64,000 bases of DNA, from the NCBI GenBank assembly GCA_008508345.1, contig QNGE01000103.1:62001-126000 (forward strand). Reading direction: 5' to 3'. The notes beneath the pieces were generated by a model. That model was not told where the DNA came from and did no database searches. It was given only the letters and a program-made list of their open reading frames with translations. Position numbers and translations under genes: made by a program. This stretch comes from Paragonimus westermani. Taxonomy: Eukaryota; Platyhelminthes; Trematoda; Plagiorchiida; Troglotrematidae. Shown one piece after another: positions 59,930 to 64,000 of this stretch (positions within the stretch are counted from its first letter, which is position 1; the number at the start of each line of letters is the position of its first letter).

Positions 59930-60107
59930 CTCCCTGCGTTGTGTTTAATATTCCAACGAAAGCACTGGTTTGGGAAGGCCCCTTGAGGATTGCGGTAGAT
60001 TTACTCCTCAATCAACGAGTCCTCAAAGATTCTTACACAGATACTGAATCCATTTTGAAACCCCTGAACATCACATTCGAAATCAATGAAGTGAAACTTG
60101 CTGATGG
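59930..60107 (+). CDS. Possible 178-base internal exon, product unknown
   Basis: The acceptor CATTATATTTTAG ends at 59929 and the donor GATGG|GTAAGC starts at 60108. The frame, open throughout, reads PCVVFNIPTKALVWEGPLRI, AVDLLLNQRVLKDSYTDTES and ILKPLNITFEINEVKLAD. The composition looks like a folded soluble domain, with alternating hydrophobic and charged residues and few Cys. I cannot name the family. It is the most protein-like of the unassigned exons. Confidence 0.45.
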
Positions 60108-60109
60108 GT

Positions 60110-62570
60110 AAGCGGATGTTTCATGCGAACTTCAACTGTAAACATGCTGAAAATTGGTTAAAAGTATTCCGGTATATTGATACTTTAACTGAGTCAGTCA
60201 CATTTTACGTCATAGGTTTATGACCCCGTTAACCTTGCTTCAAGAGTCATTTGTGGAACGTTAAACTTAAACAGCGAAATAGACGGTCTGGTTCATTCTC
60301 ATAATTATCTGTATTGGTGGTCAGTCATACACGATTGGGTGAAAATCAGGTCCGTCTGTAGCTTATACCACTTCAAGGCACACAGTAACAATGGTTGATA
60401 GAAACCTGAATATGTAGGAAACACCATTATTCCTACAGTACGGTTTAAGTCGGCTACATTCCAAGCGAGAAAAAGATCAGAACTAGAATTGATACCGTAG
60501 CCATAATAACAGACGAATAGCTCAGTGGCAAGCAGATGGGTGAAGATACCATCAACAGCTTTAATAACATGTTACGATGTACTTTTCAGTAAAGAACAGT
60601 TTAGGTGTAACTTATTCGTATAGTTCTCCTTGTCTGCCTTTGTCCATTCTGACCTTCGAAGGTGACTTATTTGGTACTCCCACTCAATGCGAGCGTGAAA
60701 TTGCTTCCTGTTTCAGTAAATGGAGTTTTCTGTAAAGTCATTAAAGTCAAAGTCACTATTTAGTCATCCGGATCACCCGGGACCATCTTTCAATGAACTC
60801 ATGAGTTTAGACCGACGGATTGTGGTGTTGGAACTCTGTTGAGTTCCCCCATCAAATCGACACTATTGGTATCTTTCTTATTGTATAGTGAGGACGAGCG
60901 ATCGCAGTATACTGCTCACATGATTACTTAGTAGTCGGGCAGGAACATGCAGTTGGATATCGAAGTGACCGGAGGGAAGTAAAAAAAAATGAACATTGCA
61001 GTATATTTTGGCACGAAATATTGCTTTTTCCTACATGAACTGGGCATTGACAACCGTAGCAATTGTGATCTCCTTGAATCAGTGTTTTGTGAGAAGGCCT
61101 ATTTTTGGTTGGTGTCGTGTTGAAGCAGATAACCTGTGTTAGTTTTCCGAATAATCAATTCCTATGCCGCCCACGTTCTTGGCAGTTGGTATCAACTGTC
61201 CAAAAATGTGAATTCGATCTTTCTGTGACTACAAGTGGTTCCGCACACCACAATATTGTTTCCCCTACATTTTCGCTCTACTGAGTAGGTCTTCCAGTGT
61301 CATAGTAGTAAGGTTTTGTGCTAGCCGAATCAACCAAGACGAAATGCTTTTCATCAGAAAAGACTACGCAATCTGTTTGAAGTCCACAAGAATCTAGTTT
61401 AACAAAAATTCAAAGTTTATGATACAGCTTTGTATATGATATATTTAAGTTTACCAAATAGACGCACATCCACTTCAGGCACTTTTGGTTGGTGTCTTGT
61501 GGTCACGTGCACTTAGACACACTCTTCTTTTAGCACAGTTATTCAAAGTTTATTGTCCCCCTATCTTTCCGACGCTCGGCTTGGTTACTGGTCGTTTGGG
61601 GATCATTGCTATTCTGTGGTTGCTGAAACATTCCCGTCGGTATTCATAACCCTTTAGGTTTGTTCGGATGCGAGTAAATGTCTCCCGAAACTAATCGGTG
61701 CTCGCTCACCTTTACCACAACAGTACTTGGGTTACGTAACTCGTGCCCACATACGCTGTTGACACATGCGGTGTTTCATCACGTGACATCGTGTCGGCGT
61801 TGAACCTGAACGCAAATGACGCATCATCACTGGGATTATTTCCCACCCTAATTTAGTCAGCAAGATAAGGTGCGTATATTTTTGAGCAGGGTATACACTC
61901 AAGTTTTGAAGATTCCTTAAATAGAATGAATCCATTGAGAACCGTTTTGCCTGAACAAGTTACTTTGTTACCGTAACCATCAATGAATGTTAGAATTCTG
62001 ATCATCCAGGTGTGAAAAAGATAGGGTAAAAGGTGGGTGCACCAATGGTTCACTCATCGACGTATACATCTTCAGGGTGATTGCTGTGTGTCCAAGTTAC
62101 ATTCATTCGCGATTGACAACTTCGTGGTTGTTGCGCACCAACCATCTGAGGCTGGAAACCCTTGATCAATTTGATCAGTAAGTGGAGAACACGTCTTTAT
62201 AGAACCGATTTTTCCACCTCAGTTCTTTGTAATAACCGATTGGCAAGTAATTCCACTTATAAAATGATGTAAAATCTAGACTTCGATGAATAAAATTGCC
62301 AAAATATAATTCGCTGCTGTTTCTGGACACGTGAAAACAAAAGCGGCACTGTCACGTTTGGTTGATGATGTGATATTGTGACTGTTAGCAAGTCTGCTGT
62401 AAAAGGAATTCTTCTTCACGATCAATCATTTGTTCATAAGCCTTACGTTGACGAGAAAACTGAAGCAAGAAACAAGTCTATCAGCACAGCCCGATTTTCC
62501 ACAAGCAGTTCCGCTTCACTATCCAGTAATTACACCGTGAGAATGTTTTCTGGTTTATGTTGGGACCTCA
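60110..62570. other. 2.5 kb without recognisable genes
   Basis: TAGCTCAGTGG at about 60514-60524 matches a tRNA A-box, but no B-box follows at a suitable distance. No coding motif is visible on either strand. Confidence 0.4.
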
Positions 62571-62585
62571 ACAAATCCGGATTCC

Positions 62586-62850
62586 GTTGTAAGATATCCG
62601 TACCAAATTTAGTACGAATAAAGTTGAATAGTTTGGGCGTCGTGTTTAACATGTTATTGATAAACAGATTGGGAATAACACAACGTTACGAGCAAGTTGT
62701 AATACTCTACGTTCCAACCACCTCGGATGGCCTTCTTCATGAGTGTTGGATTTCGATTACAACACTCCTGAGGAAGGCCATCCGAGGTGGTTGAAACGTA
62801 GAGTATTACAACTTCCTCGTAACGTTGTGTTATTCCCACTCTGTTTATCG
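62586..62850 (-). mobile_element. Family E fold-back retroelement, copy E4 (most complete)
   Basis: 265 bases with the 3' tail at the left (GTAAGATATCCGTACC...), then two palindrome arms around GATTTCGATTA, ending ATTCCCACTCTGTTTATC. Flanking AATCCGGATTCC at 62574-62585 and 62851-62862 is an exact 12-base duplication, though it is itself partly palindromic. The arm pairing is interrupted by a few mismatches (CTTCTTCATGAG against CTCCTGAGGAAG). No coding capacity is claimed; the open frame across it reflects the palindrome. Confidence 0.85.
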
Positions 62851-62862
62851 AATCCGGATTCC

Positions 62863-64000
62863 ATTACAATTTTCTTAGTTAGTCGAAAGTGAGAGGGATA
62901 AAAAGACGAACTAGCAACTTTCGCTTATTCGCTTTGATTCCCTGTTTATTCCCTTCGTTCGTAGGTTCCACTCTTCCTCCAATCATGTTCACGTAATACC
63001 ACATGATTCAGAGGAATTACGGAATCCTCCCTATCTCCCCACCATATGGTCATGACCTTAGAGTGAACCGCCAAGAGTGAAAGAATGCATTGTAGCGCCA
63101 GTGACGTGTCAGCAAATGATCTTAATGAGGCCACTGTATACAGACTGGTCAAACCTTCATTCTTCCCGATGGTCCAGAATATTATGGACGTCCAGATCCA
63201 CAGAGTGCCAATTTACACACAGTAGTTTGTACGTGAGCATAAATTGTGTGGCATACAGTCTGAGGTGTGGTGGAACTAGCCATCAGTTTTGATTGCTATA
63301 AAGATCGTTCGTCTTGAGCACAGTATGGTCCTTACTGACGATGTTTTAAAATGATTAAATTCGATATGACGGTGCATTCAGGTAATTCGTGAGTTTGGCA
63401 TGATACTAGTGGAGCCACCTTACGTCAATAACAGCCTACCTACGATAAGACATTTCAGTCGTGTTCCCTTGAAAACGGACGTACTTTACACTGCGAATCA
63501 AGTTAACTATCCCTCTGCAGTTCTTTTCCTCAAGCGTTACCTAATGTTCCAAACCAAATGCATCTGTTTTCTAGACACTGGCTCCATAAGATATCCCCAT
63601 CTGCTTGACATTATGGTTTATGCACAGTCCATGTTGATATAGCAGTGTGAAATGGCGTTTCCAAAGTCCATCTACCAACATTCTTCTAATTGGAGCATAA
63701 CTGATGTTGAAATAGCAGTTGTTCTTCTGTTTCCAAACCCCATCACTTGAAAGGACCTCAGCTCAAACGTCTTCATTCACATAGTGTGAACTGCTAAACA
63801 AGCTAACACGCAATCTGTCCGAACGCATCAGGTCTCTTCAGCCCAGCATCTTTCTTGTTTCTCGCAACTGGATGGTCGCATAATTGATCCTCCAGCCGGT
63901 CACTATTCATTGTAATCTGTCACTGCAATCTTACACCATATACGCTAATCATCTGTTGAGCAGAAAACAGAAACCACAGCTTAGAGGAGTGGAACAACCA
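62863..64000. other. 1.1 kb without recognisable genes
   Basis: A plus-strand open stretch at 63400-63642 follows a possible acceptor (GTGCATTCAG, 63371-63380) but has no good donor and resembles nothing known. The rest has no visible feature. Confidence 0.35.

Noticed and set aside
60514..60524. tRNA gene from the A-box TAGCTCAGTGG
   Set aside because: No GGTTCRANYCC B-box occurs 30-60 bases downstream and the flanks do not fold into a cloverleaf.

Overview
The window looks like nuclear DNA of an animal and is dominated by decayed transposable elements. No host gene is complete in it. The best host-gene evidence is one short exon (49111-49199) encoding the first half of a DSL domain, which is found in Notch ligands and so points to a metazoan. 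The mix of Penelope-like elements (PLEs) with GIY-YIG endonucleases, CR1/Jockey- and RTE-like LINEs, a Gypsy element and tRNA-like SINEs would suit a parasitic flatworm. That placement is inference; the sequence does not prove a species.

Layout. 0.4-0.6 kb: first copy of a short fold-back retroelement, here called family E. 0.7-2.0 kb: a PLE locus (family B) made of two copies joined head to head. 2.05-4.2 kb: an almost full-length PLE (family A) with inverted terminal repeats that carry hammerhead ribozyme motifs. 4.3-10.4 kb: no recognisable genes. 10.4 and 13.6 kb: SINE copies. 11.67-12.75 kb: one arm of a 1.08-kb repeat whose inverted, near-identical partner lies at 33.34-34.42 kb. 18.4-19.1 kb: LINE tail. 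22.7 kb: possible exon. 22.9-23.4 kb: two SINEs facing opposite ways. 23.9-24.5 kb: a family A 3' fragment with the best-preserved hammerhead. 25.4-26.0 kb: remains of a Gypsy-type integrase. 27.2-30.85 kb: a minus-strand Gypsy element (gag, protease, RT, RNase H, integrase), containing an assembly gap with an exact 87-bp duplication. 34.4-35.75 kb: a broken PLE (family C). 44.4 kb: second E copy. 49.1 and 51.5 kb: DSL exon and another possible exon. 52.3-55.35 kb: a family C PLE with an uninterrupted 391-codon reading frame between inverted repeats. 56.0 kb: third E copy. 56.7-58.2 kb: broken LINE reverse transcriptase. 59.93-60.11 kb: possible exon. 62.6 kb: fourth E copy with a clean target-site duplication.

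Two things deserve most attention. First, PLE families A and B carry hammerhead motifs in their inverted ends, all reading outward; two family A copies keep every core residue and pair in all three helices. Second, family E is a small palindromic element with four copies, each flanked by a 9-12 bp direct repeat, a constant 3' end and variable 5' ends. That is the behaviour of a non-autonomous retroelement, and its arms also hold a hammerhead-like CUGANGA...GAAA core.
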